DNA of 56,370 nucleotides from Deltaproteobacteria bacterium HGW-Deltaproteobacteria-15. GTDB lineage: Bacteria; Desulfobacterota; DSM-4660; Desulfatiglandales; HGW-15. Location: positions 1-56,370 of the forward strand of contig PHBH01000046.1 of assembly GCA_002840535.1 (NCBI GenBank), written 5' to 3'. Shown piece by piece: positions 41,718-51,035 of this stretch (position 1 is its first letter; each line of letters starts with the position of its first letter). The translations under genes and the position numbers were made by a program. The notes beneath the pieces were generated by a model that did not search any database, was not told where the DNA came from, and saw nothing but the letters and a program-made list of their open reading frames with translations.

Positions 41718-42902
41718 TTACAGCTCCCCAGAAAAGGCCTTACGAAGGATGGATTCGCGGAGTTGCAATATGGGTGACAACCGGTCAGTTGCACATTGCG
41801 CCAACTCATTTACGACACCACATACCGCATCTAATCGCTCCACTATTTTTCGTTGCTCCTCCATCGGCGGCAAAGGAATCAAGAACGATGCAACGTCCTT
41901 TTGATTAATACTTGCCTGTTGAATGACCTTCGCTCTGGACTTGATCTGATCCCGGCAAAGCGGCGACGCGAGAAAATGGAGCACATATCGAGCATAGGCT
42001 CTCTCTTGGTCGACCGTGAAGCGCATCATATTGGACTCAAACACGGTTGGTTCGTACAGTGATTCAACAAGGCAAGCTTTTCCGACGACATCAAGACTGC
42101 CATTCACGCGGTTCAATACAATGTCACCGGATTTCAGTGCATACCGATGAAGCTCTGACTCATCGACCAAAAGCCGCTTCAATCCTTTTGGATGCTCAAG
42201 AACGTCGCCACTTGAGAAATTGTTAATGCGGAGAATTTGGGCTCCAGAACCATAGAACTTGGAATGCTTGTATAACCCATTTGTCGGCCCCTCTGAGATG
42301 ATCTTCGAGAGTTCGTAAGTCGCATGATCTGACCTGAAGGCTTCGTATCTGGCTGCGGCGGCAATCGCACTTCTATTGGAATCGGCTCCTCGCCGCAAAT
42401 CCTCTATCTCCCCCACCCGTTCCATGCATTCCTTGATGCGAGCGACGATCCGGCGCTGTTCTGAGAGGTCCAAATCAGGAACGGGAAGCCCAGCAATGTC
42501 CTTCTTGGATATCTGCTTGAAGGTGGCTCCACGGCCGAGGCTAAGAAGATGATTTTTGCAGGCCTCAAGCCAGAACCACACGAACTCGCGATCGATCCTG
42601 TTGTTAACTCGAATTCCGCCAACGCCGCGGCCGTAGCAGTATTCCGAATCTGCCCAATTTAGATCGCCAATCGTTGCCCGAACACACAGAATAATGTCCC
42701 CTTTCTTCCCCATCTTGGTTGGAGAGGTCGTCCACTTCTTCGGCATCGGAGTGACCGGACCAAAGTCCCCAGCTCCCGCGATCAAACGGGTGCCGACGCC
42801 CCTGTCATTATAGGTGTCCCCTTTGGGGGCTTGCCCCATGATAAGATCACATAATTCGCCGAGCGGTCCTGTTTTCCAAGATGAGGCAAGATTCGGCAGC
42901 AT
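41718..42902 (-). CDS. hsdS: Type I restriction-modification specificity subunit
   Basis: Two target-recognition domains, each followed by helical spacers: KKDIAGLPVPDLDLSEQRRI and KDVASFLIPLPPMEEQRKIV are the conserved ends that pack against HsdM. Length 394 is usual. It determines the DNA sequence recognised; the target is not predictable by eye. Starts 3 nt after hsdM. Confidence 0.92.
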   Translation of the reverse strand: MLPNLASSWKTGPLGELCDLIMGQAPKGDTYNDRGVGTRLIAGAGDFGPVTPMPKKWTTSPTKMGKKGDIILCVRATIGDLNWADSEYCYGRGVGGIRVNNRIDREFVWFWLEACKNHLLSLGRGATFKQISKKDIAGLPVPDLDLSEQRRIVARIKECMERVGEIEDLRRGADSNRSAIAAAARYEAFRSDHATYELSKIISEGPTNGLYKHSKFYGSGAQILRINNFSSGDVLEHPKGLKRLLVDESELHRYALKSGDIVLNRVNGSLDVVGKACLVESLYEPTVFESNMMRFTVDQERAYARYVLHFLASPLCRDQIKSRAKVIQQASINQKDVASFLIPLPPMEEQRKIVERLDAVCGVVNELAQCATDRLSPILQLRESILRKAFSGEL

Positions 42903-42904
42903 AC

Positions 42905-44377
42905 TTACTTCTCCAAAATTGCTTCCAACTCCACAAGAAGATCCATGATTCGTTCTTCCTTGGCCTTGATGGACTGCACCAACTCCAAAGCCGGGCGGTG
43001 TTCGTAGTCATCCTTGCGGTTGGGGTTCTTGGCTGAGAGATCGTAACCCCGCTCAATGATCTCTTCGACGGGCAGAGTCCAAGAGTTGTCACCCACTGCT
43101 CGCTTCTTCCATTTGGCTAGAAATTCCGGGAGCTGATTACCATCGATGGGTTTGCGGGTCTGTTTGAGTTCAAAGCCGTCATTAGTCATTTCGTAGAACC
43201 AGACGCTCCTGGTGCCGGAACCATCCTTGGGGCGGTCGAAGAAGATAACGTTAGTTTTCACTCCTGTGTAAGGGAGGAAACAGCCTGCGGGAAGAGACAG
43301 AATAGTGTGGACGTTGAACTGCTCCAGCAGTTCCTTGCGCACTTTCTGGTCCGGCCCCCCTCGGAAGAGCACGCCCTCTGGGATGACAACTCCCGCTCTG
43401 CCGCCCTTGGCAAGATTGGCCATGATATGCTGGACAAACAAGCACTCCGTGGCACTGGAATGCACACGGAAGTTGGTCTGCATGGTGTGGTCCATCTTTC
43501 CCCCATAAGGGGGATTGGAGAGGATCACGTTATACCTTGCCTTTTCGCCGACATTCTGGCTGTGGACTTCCAGGGTATTGGTCAACTCAAGATTGGCCCC
43601 TTCAATCCCGTGGAGGATCATGTTCATGGTTCCTAGAAGGTAGGTGAGCGGCTTGATCTCCATTCCGTAGAACGTGTGTTTCTGGAGTTTATCTAGCTGT
43701 GTTCCGCTGAGCGATCCGTGATTGCGCATGAAGTCTGCAGCCTCGCCCAGAAACCCGGCGGTGCCAAAGCAAGGGTCATAGACCCGCTCCCCCGGTTTGG
43801 GCCGAACGACGTCGACCATGGCGCGGATGATGTGGCGTTGGGTGTAGAACTCCCCTGCGTATCCGGCCGAATCGGCTGCAACTCGCTTGAGCAGGTCCTC
43901 GTAGATCTCCGAGAGCACATGCACATCCGTGTCCTCGGAAAAGTGGAGCTTATCTACCTGCTGCACGACTCTGGCGAAGGAGGTGCCTCTACGACAGTAG
44001 TTGCGAACGTTTTCAAAGATGCGCCGGAAGCGCTGGGCCAGTTGGTCATCTCCCAGGCCCTTTTTGGGGTCGGGGCTGGTGAGCTTGGTCCAGAGCTTGC
44101 CGTTCACGAACTCAAGCATTCGGTCAGGGTGGTCGATGTCCTTGGCCCAGGACGACCAGGCATAACCGCCGGACAAGCGGCGTTCATAGGGCTTATCGTC
44201 GAAGGTGGCTTCCTCTTCGCGTCTTGCTTCCGCTTCATCGAAAGCCTTAAGGAAAAACAGCCACGCAAGCTGCTCGACGTAGTTGCGCGCGTCAACACCT
44301 TCCTGGTTGAGCTGGTCGCAGGCATTCTTGACAGTCTGCTGCACTTCCTGCCTGCGATGATCGACGTTGTTGTTCAT
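42905..44377 (-). CDS. hsdM: Type I restriction-modification DNA methyltransferase subunit
   Basis: N6-adenine methyltransferase with HsdM N-terminal helical region, SAM motif DPCFGTAGFLGEAAD (about 200) and catalytic NPPYGGK (about 285). Length 490. AAGGGT before ATG at 44377. Forms the methylase with HsdS and restriction with HsdR. Confidence 0.94.
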   Translation of the reverse strand: MNNNVDHRRQEVQQTVKNACDQLNQEGVDARNYVEQLAWLFFLKAFDEAEARREEEATFDDKPYERRLSGGYAWSSWAKDIDHPDRMLEFVNGKLWTKLTSPDPKKGLGDDQLAQRFRRIFENVRNYCRRGTSFARVVQQVDKLHFSEDTDVHVLSEIYEDLLKRVAADSAGYAGEFYTQRHIIRAMVDVVRPKPGERVYDPCFGTAGFLGEAADFMRNHGSLSGTQLDKLQKHTFYGMEIKPLTYLLGTMNMILHGIEGANLELTNTLEVHSQNVGEKARYNVILSNPPYGGKMDHTMQTNFRVHSSATECLFVQHIMANLAKGGRAGVVIPEGVLFRGGPDQKVRKELLEQFNVHTILSLPAGCFLPYTGVKTNVIFFDRPKDGSGTRSVWFYEMTNDGFELKQTRKPIDGNQLPEFLAKWKKRAVGDNSWTLPVEEIIERGYDLSAKNPNRKDDYEHRPALELVQSIKAKEERIMDLLVELEAILEK

Positions 44378-44398
44378 GTTTGATTGACCCTTCGTTAT

Positions 44399-46780
44399 CT
44401 ATACCGTCATCGGGACGTAGATGTGCTGTTTGACTTCCTCCAGGTCGGACTTGAGCAACGGCGGACCGCCATACCGGCGCGTCAGGGTCTGGAAGCTGCC
44501 GAACTGCTCCACGAACTGCGGAGCGCCGTACGTGCGGGCCTGCTCAAGGTCGTCAATACCAAAAAGCGCGTAATGGTCCAAAGCCGTCTGCCAGAACCTG
44601 ACTTTAAAAGGCTCCTCTGTCTGAAATATGGCGGCCGGGTCTGCGGCCTCTTTAAAGGCAACAGGGGTCGGAAAGGGGATGATTTCGGCCGTCTCTTTTG
44701 GGGAGGCTTCAGCACCCAGGAGCGAAAGCAGCCAGATCCGATCAGACAGCCAGAAACGGTCCACCCGCTGGGGACGAGTGGGCACCCGCGCCAGTTGGAA
44801 GCCGATTTTCGCGAGGATGTCGACATCATCCGTATGCGGCAGGTCCAGGTAGTAGCGGAATGCGGACGGGTAGATATCGTGGTCCCTAAGTTCATCGCGC
44901 AGGTCCTGTCGGCTCTTCTTGTCGATCCAGATGGCCAGGAGTTCATCCAGCCTCCTGGTGGAGACGGCCAGGATGAATTCCCGCGACTGGGCCGTGTACT
45001 CCTCAAAGGGGATCTTGCGGCCATCCGCAAGGCACACGTAACGGTTGGTCGCTGAAATGATTACGGAGATACCTTCCCCTACCGGCTTCTGAACGGTGCC
45101 GACATCTTTCTTCTTAGGTTTGGTCTTGGGCAGAGTTCCTTTCTGCTGGTTTGCGGGATGGCCGTCGAACTCGGCGTCTTCGAGCAGGCTCGCACCGGAG
45201 TAATCGAAGATGGTGAAGTAGCGCTTGTTGATGTCCTCGCAGAGCCGCGTGCCGCGACCCTTCATCTGCTTGTAGAGGATGGCACTGCGAAGGGGGCGGA
45301 CAAAAACGATGTTCTTGACGTCAGGAGCATCGTAGCCGGTGGTCAGCAGATCCACGGTGACCGCTACGCGCGGTTTGCTGGGGCCGACGATGGCGAAGTT
45401 GCGCTCCAACTGATGGCTGTTGCGCTCAGCCCTGGTAATCCGGGCTGCGTAGTCGTTATCGCCCGAGAGGCGGCGAAGTTGCTGGGCCATGAAAGCGGCG
45501 TGCGTGTCATCGACGCAGAAAATGATGGTCTTCTCATCGCGAAGCCCGTATTTACCGGAAATTTCCCACAGGTCTTCGGCAATGGCCCGCGTACGGTCAG
45601 GCATGCGGATGTCGCGCTCAAAGTTGGCTGTCGTATAGTGACTACCGTCAGGAGCGGTGTAGCCGGTTTCATCGACGTTGGTGATACGTTCCTCAAGGAG
45701 GTAGGGCACCAGGTAGCCATCCTCAATGGCCTGCTTGAGGCTGTAGGTGTAGATAGGGTCGCCGAAATAGTGATAGGTGTCGCGCCGCTTCTCCTCGGCG
45801 GTCAGGAGCCGGCCGGCTTCTTCCAACTCACGAGGAGTGGCCGTAAGGCCCAGTTGAAGCGCACCGCTGAAATGCACCAGAACGCCGAACCAATCCCCGA
45901 AGCCGGAGCGGTGGCACTCATCGATTATTACAAGATCGAAGAAATCCGGGTCGTAGTATTCGTAGAGCTTCTTGCCGTCCAGCTCCTCATCCAGGTTCTG
46001 ATAATTGGCAAAGAAAACCTTGCCGACCAGATGCTGGCCTTTGGAAATAGTCTCCTTGTCAATGGTGACCCGTTCATCCGCCGTGAATGCGGCAAACGCT
46101 CGATAAGCCTGATCCTTGAGGCTATTGCGGTCGGTGAGGAACAGCACATGCTGCCTTCTGAGCGAGTCTCCGTTCATCATTTTCCAAACAAGCTGGAAGA
46201 CAACGAAAGTCTTGCCTGTACCCGTGGCCATCAACAGAAGAGCAAGCGGTTCCCCCTGGGCAAAATGCCAAAGGGTCTTGGCGATCGCCATTTCCTGGTA
46301 GGAGCGGACCTGCTTGCGAGTAACCTGGTCGACGTGGAAGCCTGCTGCGAAGGTAGCCTCCCATCGATCCCAGTCGATAGTCACGCCCATGCGCGTGACT
46401 ATGTCTTCGGGTGCCGGCGGAGCCGAGAGTGTTTCGAAATGTCCTGTATCGTTGTCGGTGAGAATCCAGTCGTGGCCGTTGGAGGCGATGGAGAACCGGA
46501 TCTGCAGGCGTCCTGCGTAACGAGAGGCCTGCTGCATGCCATCGGCAGCGCTTTCGGATTCTGCCTTGGCTTCGAGAATGGCCAGCGGAACGCTGCGGTG
46601 GCGGAGGAGATAATCGGCAATAATAGCCTGGGACTCATCATACATTGATCCCGGAGAATCTCCGGTGAGGTTGACGCGGCCCGGACCGATGCGCAATTGT
46701 TCCTCCCAGTCCCACCCGGCATTGGCAAGGGCTGGTTCAATCAGTTCTCGACAAGTCGCTCGTTCGTTTCGGGCCATCAT
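44399..46780 (-). CDS. hsdR: Type I restriction endonuclease subunit
   Basis: EcoEI-type HsdR of 793 residues. The N-terminal nuclease motif VPLAILEAKAESESAADGMQ has the PD-(D/E)xK layout. Helicase motifs follow: MATGTGKTFVVF (Walker A, about 182), IIDECHRSGF (DEAD-type, about 284), LGLTATP and later GRGTRLCEDI. Translocates and cleaves unmethylated DNA. The start codon is ATG at 46780 or 46777. It follows the small thermonuclease gene by 15 nt. Confidence 0.94.
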   Translation of the reverse strand: MMARNERATCRELIEPALANAGWDWEEQLRIGPGRVNLTGDSPGSMYDESQAIIADYLLRHRSVPLAILEAKAESESAADGMQQASRYAGRLQIRFSIASNGHDWILTDNDTGHFETLSAPPAPEDIVTRMGVTIDWDRWEATFAAGFHVDQVTRKQVRSYQEMAIAKTLWHFAQGEPLALLLMATGTGKTFVVFQLVWKMMNGDSLRRQHVLFLTDRNSLKDQAYRAFAAFTADERVTIDKETISKGQHLVGKVFFANYQNLDEELDGKKLYEYYDPDFFDLVIIDECHRSGFGDWFGVLVHFSGALQLGLTATPRELEEAGRLLTAEEKRRDTYHYFGDPIYTYSLKQAIEDGYLVPYLLEERITNVDETGYTAPDGSHYTTANFERDIRMPDRTRAIAEDLWEISGKYGLRDEKTIIFCVDDTHAAFMAQQLRRLSGDNDYAARITRAERNSHQLERNFAIVGPSKPRVAVTVDLLTTGYDAPDVKNIVFVRPLRSAILYKQMKGRGTRLCEDINKRYFTIFDYSGASLLEDAEFDGHPANQQKGTLPKTKPKKKDVGTVQKPVGEGISVIISATNRYVCLADGRKIPFEEYTAQSREFILAVSTRRLDELLAIWIDKKSRQDLRDELRDHDIYPSAFRYYLDLPHTDDVDILAKIGFQLARVPTRPQRVDRFWLSDRIWLLSLLGAEASPKETAEIIPFPTPVAFKEAADPAAIFQTEEPFKVRFWQTALDHYALFGIDDLEQARTYGAPQFVEQFGSFQTLTRRYGGPPLLKSDLEEVKQHIYVPMTV

Positions 46781-46795
46781 AGTGTCATCTCGCTA

Positions 46796-47077
46796 CTAGT
46801 AATCTGGAAAATAATGGGTAAGATTTTTCCCGCTAAAGTAAACCTCACAAACCAATCTCCCGCGATCCACCTTATGAGCCGTTCGTAGCTCGACCTCTTC
46901 CCCAAAAATGAGTTTCCATAGTCTGTCCTTGGCAGATTGGCCCCCGCAGGCGTGCAGTTCCGGGGCATCATAGCCCGCAGGCCGGACACGAGAGCCGGTT
47001 TGTCCTCCCCACTTCCATTGGGGGGAAACTTCGAATGTATCGCCGTCGATGACTGAAGTGACCTTGAATGCTGACAT
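46796..47077 (-). CDS. Small thermonuclease-like protein
   Basis: A 93-residue SNase-fold protein. Catalytic residues are visible: VIDGDTFEV (calcium Asp), RVRPAGYDAPELHA (Arg, Asp, Glu) and KVDRGRLVCEVY (second Arg). No signal peptide is present, so it acts in the cytoplasm. Start at 47077 follows AGGAGCAGCAGG; a longer reading would begin at 47158 inside the promoter. It is the first gene after the sigma-54 promoter and precedes hsdR, an unusual addition to a type I system. Confidence 0.8.
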   Translation of the reverse strand: MSAFKVTSVIDGDTFEVSPQWKWGGQTGSRVRPAGYDAPELHACGGQSAKDRLWKLIFGEEVELRTAHKVDRGRLVCEVYFSGKNLTHYFPDY

Positions 47078-47134
47078 ACCTGCTGCTCCTTTCGTTCTCG
47101 GGTTTTCAATTCGTTCCTTCTTTTCCCGAGGAAG

Positions 47135-47150
47135 AGCAAGCGGCATGCCA
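47135..47150 (-). promoter_or_regulatory. Sigma-54 promoter of the restriction-modification operon
   Basis: Minus strand TGGCATGCCGCTTGCT, exact -24/-12 spacing, 58 bp before the thermonuclease start at 47077. Confidence 0.85.
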
Positions 47151-47227
47151 AGGCACAAAGACGGCTGTAAGCCTCTAGAATTGCAAAAGTAACGGTTATA
47201 GTAATCCTAATCGCCATTGCCCCATCC

Positions 47228-47264
47228 TTCAACCCAAGTTGAAATCTCTTCAACGCCGGTTTAA
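47228..47264. promoter_or_regulatory. Tandem palindromes TTCAAC-N4-GTT(G/T)AA
   Basis: TTCAACCCAAGTTGAA (47228-47243, perfect) and TTCAACGCCGGTTTAA (47249-47264, one change), 21 bp apart or two helical turns. They lie about 80-115 bp above the sigma-54 promoter and overlap the regulator's stop region, as expected of enhancer sites for the adjacent activator. Confidence 0.75.
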
Positions 47265-48757
47265 GTCCTAGACTTTGATTGCTGTAGGAACTTGTGAACT
47301 GCCTGCGGGGAGAGTCCGAGCAGACGTGCCGCACGGCTTTGGTTTCCGTTCGCCGCTTCCAGTGCCCTGAGTAGCATCTGCTTTCGGGCGCTGCCTAGAA
47401 ATTCGTCCAAGGAAAAGCCTTCATAGGGCTCAGGAAGTGCATCCAGCGGGTCGGCATATGTGACCGGTTCTGTGATTAGTAGATCGTCTGCATCCAGGAC
47501 ATCTCGGCTGCAGAGCCGGACAGACCGCTCGATGACGTTTTCCAGGTCGCGAACGTTTCCGGCCCAGTTGTGAGACTGCAATCTAGACATGGCTTCAGCT
47601 GTAAGTCTCTTCGGACGCCGCAACGAACCGTTCAACCGGTCGAGGATGTGCAACCCCAGCTTGGGGATGTCACTTCGCCGCTCCCTCAGGGGGGGAAGCC
47701 TGACTTCACCCACATTAAGCCTATAGAAAAGGTCCTCCCGAAACTTGCCTTGCCTCACCAGCTTCTTCAAGTCCCGGTGGGTTGCACCCACAATCCGAAC
47801 ATCAACCCTGTGAGGTTTGTTGTACCCTATCGGCTCCACAAGCCCGTCCTGGAGAATTCTAAGGAGCTTGGCCTGAGCCGAATGAGGCAGTTCACCAAGT
47901 TCATCCAGAAATAGAGTCCCCTTATCCGCCGCATCGAATTTGCCGACCTGATCACTAATTGCTCCAGTGAAAGCCCCTTTCTTGTGACCAAACAAAAGGC
48001 TCTCAACCAGATCTTCGGGAATAGCGGCACAATTCACAGGCACGAATTCCTCTACCGACCTTCCGCTCAGGCGATGGATGAACCGGGCGAAAAGCTCCTT
48101 TCCCGTGCCCGTTTCCCCAAGGATGAGGATCGGAGCTTGAGATGAGGCCAACATTGCCCCTGTTTCAAGTGCACGCTGCATTGCAGGGTGATCTCCCACA
48201 ATGCCGAGTTGAAGTCTGGCGGAATCAACATCGATTTCATTCTCCTCAAGACAGATCGGTCCATCCTGGAACCTGACGGTAGGGAACTCGCGGCAGGACA
48301 AATCCAGCTCGCTTACAAGCGGGCGTTGTTTCGTGACGAAACGCAGGGGGCGTACGTGTAGAATGCGTGCTGGAATTTCTCCTGAAGCCGTCAGCAGAAC
48401 CCAACAGGCGTGCATCTGCGGAGTGCCTGACGCGACTGAGACAAAGAATTTAGCGGCCTGAAATTTCTCGATGATGCGTGGGATGTGGACTCTGAGGCCT
48501 TTGAATATACCCTGGTAATTCGTCGGGTCATCGAGGTCAATGTCAAGAATATGCACCTCGGTTTTGCGGTGAAGCTCGGAGATGACGGACTTCGTCTCTT
48601 GGGTAACCCTTTTCGTACTCGGGGTGTCGAAGAGGAAGATATGCGCGAATGATCGGGCAGCCAGAAGAGACAGGATCGGCCCGGGCTGTTCCTCCTGATC
48701 AACAAGGCCTTGGAAATATGGGTCATGAAAACCTGTGAATGTCAGGAGAACATCCAT
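47261..48757 (-). CDS. RtcR-like sigma-54 activator with CARF-type sensor domain
   Basis: N-terminal about 140 residues (MDVLLTFTGFHDPYFQGLV, then VSVASGTPQMHACWVLL) form the RtcR N-terminal CARF fold, which binds cyclic oligoadenylate or RNA-end-derived nucleotides. The AAA core has Walker A GETGTGKELFA (about 211) and GAFTGA (about 260); the C-terminus is a Fis-type HTH (RAARLLGLSPQAVHKFLQ). Start at 48757 after AGGAAC; a longer reading begins at 48856. Genes downstream are a restriction-modification operon, not rtcBA, which is the normal RtcR target. So it probably turns a defence operon on in response to a nucleotide signal. Confidence 0.88.
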   Translation of the reverse strand: MDVLLTFTGFHDPYFQGLVDQEEQPGPILSLLAARSFAHIFLFDTPSTKRVTQETKSVISELHRKTEVHILDIDLDDPTNYQGIFKGLRVHIPRIIEKFQAAKFFVSVASGTPQMHACWVLLTASGEIPARILHVRPLRFVTKQRPLVSELDLSCREFPTVRFQDGPICLEENEIDVDSARLQLGIVGDHPAMQRALETGAMLASSQAPILILGETGTGKELFARFIHRLSGRSVEEFVPVNCAAIPEDLVESLLFGHKKGAFTGAISDQVGKFDAADKGTLFLDELGELPHSAQAKLLRILQDGLVEPIGYNKPHRVDVRIVGATHRDLKKLVRQGKFREDLFYRLNVGEVRLPPLRERRSDIPKLGLHILDRLNGSLRRPKRLTAEAMSRLQSHNWAGNVRDLENVIERSVRLCSRDVLDADDLLITEPVTYADPLDALPEPYEGFSLDEFLGSARKQMLLRALEAANGNQSRAARLLGLSPQAVHKFLQQSKSRT

Positions 48758-49175
48758 CGCTATGTTCCTGCGGTCTTGTCTACCAACAAGCGTGTGATGC
48801 CATTCTGGATGGGGCTGTCTACAGACCTTTTGCAGGTCATGAGCACAAAACCCCATTTCCTATAGGAAAGGATTGGGGTTCTGTCTTCACCCTTTGTCTG
48901 AGTTCTTCAAAATGGACTCCCTGCATTCCTCCTAAGGCCTTTCGATGGTTGGAAAAACGGTTTATCTATATACCTGATTTGGTTTGATATCAATAGGTTT
49001 TGGTAAGGCTCGAGTCCTTTAAGGGCAGGAACCGAGAGAGGAGGAGATAGCCGGCGGCTGATTAATGCACATGGTCTGACTGTCAAGTGGTGTACTATTA
49101 TCCATGATCAAGGCAACTTGCCCGCCCCCCTGCGGACGCATTTGGCCGCTCCTTGTGTCCCCAAAGGACGGGCCA

Positions 49176-49505
49176 TCAGCTATCCGTGGCCTCAATCTCG
49201 TTCTCGTTCTCCCACATTTCGCGATAGAAGTGAACGTACGAAGCCGTTGCCGCAGGGTCAATATTGAAGTAGTAGCGGCAGAGGTTCTTATATAACACCA
49301 GCATTTCGTCGTCGAAGCAGAAGTCGAGCATGCCGTCAAGGCATCGTTCGATACGGCTTGAATCGCGGCTTTGTGCTTTCAGGATGGCCTCGACTTCAGC
49401 CGAATACAGAGGGACAGCCTCACGGGCAAGCTCTTGGGATCTTTTGGCCAGTTCGCCTATGCGTTGAACCAGATCATCCTTCGGTGATTCCGTTTCAGTT
49501 TTCAT
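49176..49505 (-). CDS. Small helical protein of unknown function
   Basis: A 109-residue largely alpha-helical, charged protein (KTETESPKDDLVQRIGELAK; YKNLCRYYFNIDPAATAS). Ends with an acidic tail. Located behind the HTH protein at 49526 and before the RtcR-like regulator. The 48758-49175 stretch upstream holds no convincing gene. Not recognised; possibly part of the defence island. Confidence 0.5.
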   Translation of the reverse strand: MKTETESPKDDLVQRIGELAKRSQELAREAVPLYSAEVEAILKAQSRDSSRIERCLDGMLDFCFDDEMLVLYKNLCRYYFNIDPAATASYVHFYREMWENENEIEATDS

Positions 49506-49525
49506 TACCTAATTCATTACCCATT

Positions 49526-49720
49526 TCATTCGACATTACCCAATTGCCACTTGGCGGTTTTTTGCCACCGGGCGTTCTGGCCGCGTCCAAGGCATTCAAT
49601 CTGATTTTTCGCCCGCAGATTTTTCAGAATACGCCGTATCATATCCACGCTTACATTTGGGCATCTGTTCTGAAGTTCGGCCACGCTGAAAGGCGCCTCA
49701 TTCTGGTTTAAGATCAACAA
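49526..49720 (-). CDS. Winged-helix-like small protein
   Basis: A 64-residue protein with HTH-like helices (FSVAELQNRCPNVSVDMIRR), then LGRGQNARWQKTAKW. It may be a full small regulator or the C-terminal end of a larger gene whose front is lost. Three GGTAATG words lie between it and the next gene. It precedes the 109-residue protein by 20 nt. Confidence 0.5.
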   Translation of the reverse strand: MLILNQNEAPFSVAELQNRCPNVSVDMIRRILKNLRAKNQIECLGRGQNARWQKTAKWQLGNVE

Positions 49721-49760
49721 GTTTCAAACGCAAAGCGCGGTCTTCGGCGGACCGTTTCCT

Positions 49761-50975
49761 CTATGCGCGCGGAGTGGGCCGAGGTTCGGCGACCGCGCTC
49801 TCACCCCTCCTCAAGAGGATTGCAACCAAAGCCAAGGCACTGAAGACGCCGCTCGCGAGAAAAGTAAACGATGCTCCGAGTTGATCCCACAATAGCCCCG
49901 CGATGGCGCTGGCCAGCAGCATCCCGAGCCCGCTCACAAGATTGAAAAAGCCGAAGGCCGTGCCGCGCAAGTCGGCCGGCGCCGTATCGGCCACCATGGT
50001 AGCCAGCAGCCCCTGCGTCATACCCATGTGCAGCCCCCACAAAGCAATTCCGCCCCATACCAGGACCCCCTGATTGCCGTATGCCAATGCCGCGTCTGCT
50101 CCGATCAGCAACCCCAAACCCCAGGCCAGCATTTTGGAGTGGCTTCTCGAGTCCGACAGTTTGCCGAAGGGATAGGCGCTGACGGAATAGACCACGTTCA
50201 TGCCGATCAGTACCAGCGGCGTTAAGGCAAGCGGCAGGCCGCCCTGCTGGGCGCGCAGCACCAGGAAGGCTTCGGAAAAACGCGCCAGAGTGAACACCGC
50301 GCCGATGCCAACCACCCACCAGTATGCAGGCGACAGGCGGCGCAGGTTCTCGCGACGGATCGGATTGACGGGCTTCCCGGCCGATCTCCGTTCGGGTTCC
50401 CGTACGAAGAAGAGCAGTGCCACCGAGAGGAAAGCGGGAACCGTCGCCACCCAGAACACCGTGCGGAAATCGTTTGCCCAGAGCAACATCAGGCCCATCG
50501 CCAGCAACGGGCCCAGGAAGGCGCCGATCGTATCGAGCGACTGGCGCAAGCCGAAGGACGCGCCGCGCAGTTCCGGCGGCGCGAGATCTGCCACGAGCGC
50601 ATCGCGCGGCGCGCCGCGAATGCCCTTCCCCACACGGTCGGTCAGGCGGGCGGTAACCACCAAGCCGGCGCCGGCGGCGAGTGCGAACAACGGTTTGGAC
50701 GCCGCGCCCAGGCCATAACCCAGCACCGCCAGCGGCTTGCGCTTGCCCCAGTAGTCCGAGAGCGCCCCTGAAAAGATTTTTACGATCAACGCCGTAGCTT
50801 CTGCCGCGCCCTCGATCAGGCCGATGGTGAGAACGCTCATCCCCAGCGCGGAAAACATGAACACCGGCAGCAGGCTGTGGATCAGCTCGGAAGAGACGTC
50901 CATCAGAAGGCTGACGAAGCCGAGCGCCCAGATGCTGGCGGGGATGCGTGCGACGGCTTTGGTCGGCGGGTTCAT
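49761..50975 (-). CDS. Major facilitator superfamily transporter
   Basis: A 404-residue inner-membrane transporter with twelve predicted segments; the MFS loop motifs LSDYWGKRKPLAVLGYG and GKGIRGAPRDALVADL are clear. The subgroup resembles uncharacterised exporters of drugs or sugars. GGAGAACC precedes ATG at 50975. It is GC-richer than its neighbours, hinting at acquisition from elsewhere. Stands between the defence island and the 1024-residue gene. Confidence 0.9.
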   Translation of the reverse strand: MNPPTKAVARIPASIWALGFVSLLMDVSSELIHSLLPVFMFSALGMSVLTIGLIEGAAEATALIVKIFSGALSDYWGKRKPLAVLGYGLGAASKPLFALAAGAGLVVTARLTDRVGKGIRGAPRDALVADLAPPELRGASFGLRQSLDTIGAFLGPLLAMGLMLLWANDFRTVFWVATVPAFLSVALLFFVREPERRSAGKPVNPIRRENLRRLSPAYWWVVGIGAVFTLARFSEAFLVLRAQQGGLPLALTPLVLIGMNVVYSVSAYPFGKLSDSRSHSKMLAWGLGLLIGADAALAYGNQGVLVWGGIALWGLHMGMTQGLLATMVADTAPADLRGTAFGFFNLVSGLGMLLASAIAGLLWDQLGASFTFLASGVFSALALVAILLRRGESAVAEPRPTPRA

Positions 50976-51035
50976 TTCAGGTTCTCCAGGTGAATGCCAA
51001 AAACCAGCAGCGGGAGCAAGCTATATTTCCGTCGT

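Noticed and set aside
45158..46648. Long plus-strand frame opposite hsdR
   Set aside because: Shadow of hsdR codon usage; no recognisable motif or ribosome site.
50028..50718. Plus-strand frames opposite the MFS gene
   Set aside because: GC-rich antisense frames without domains.
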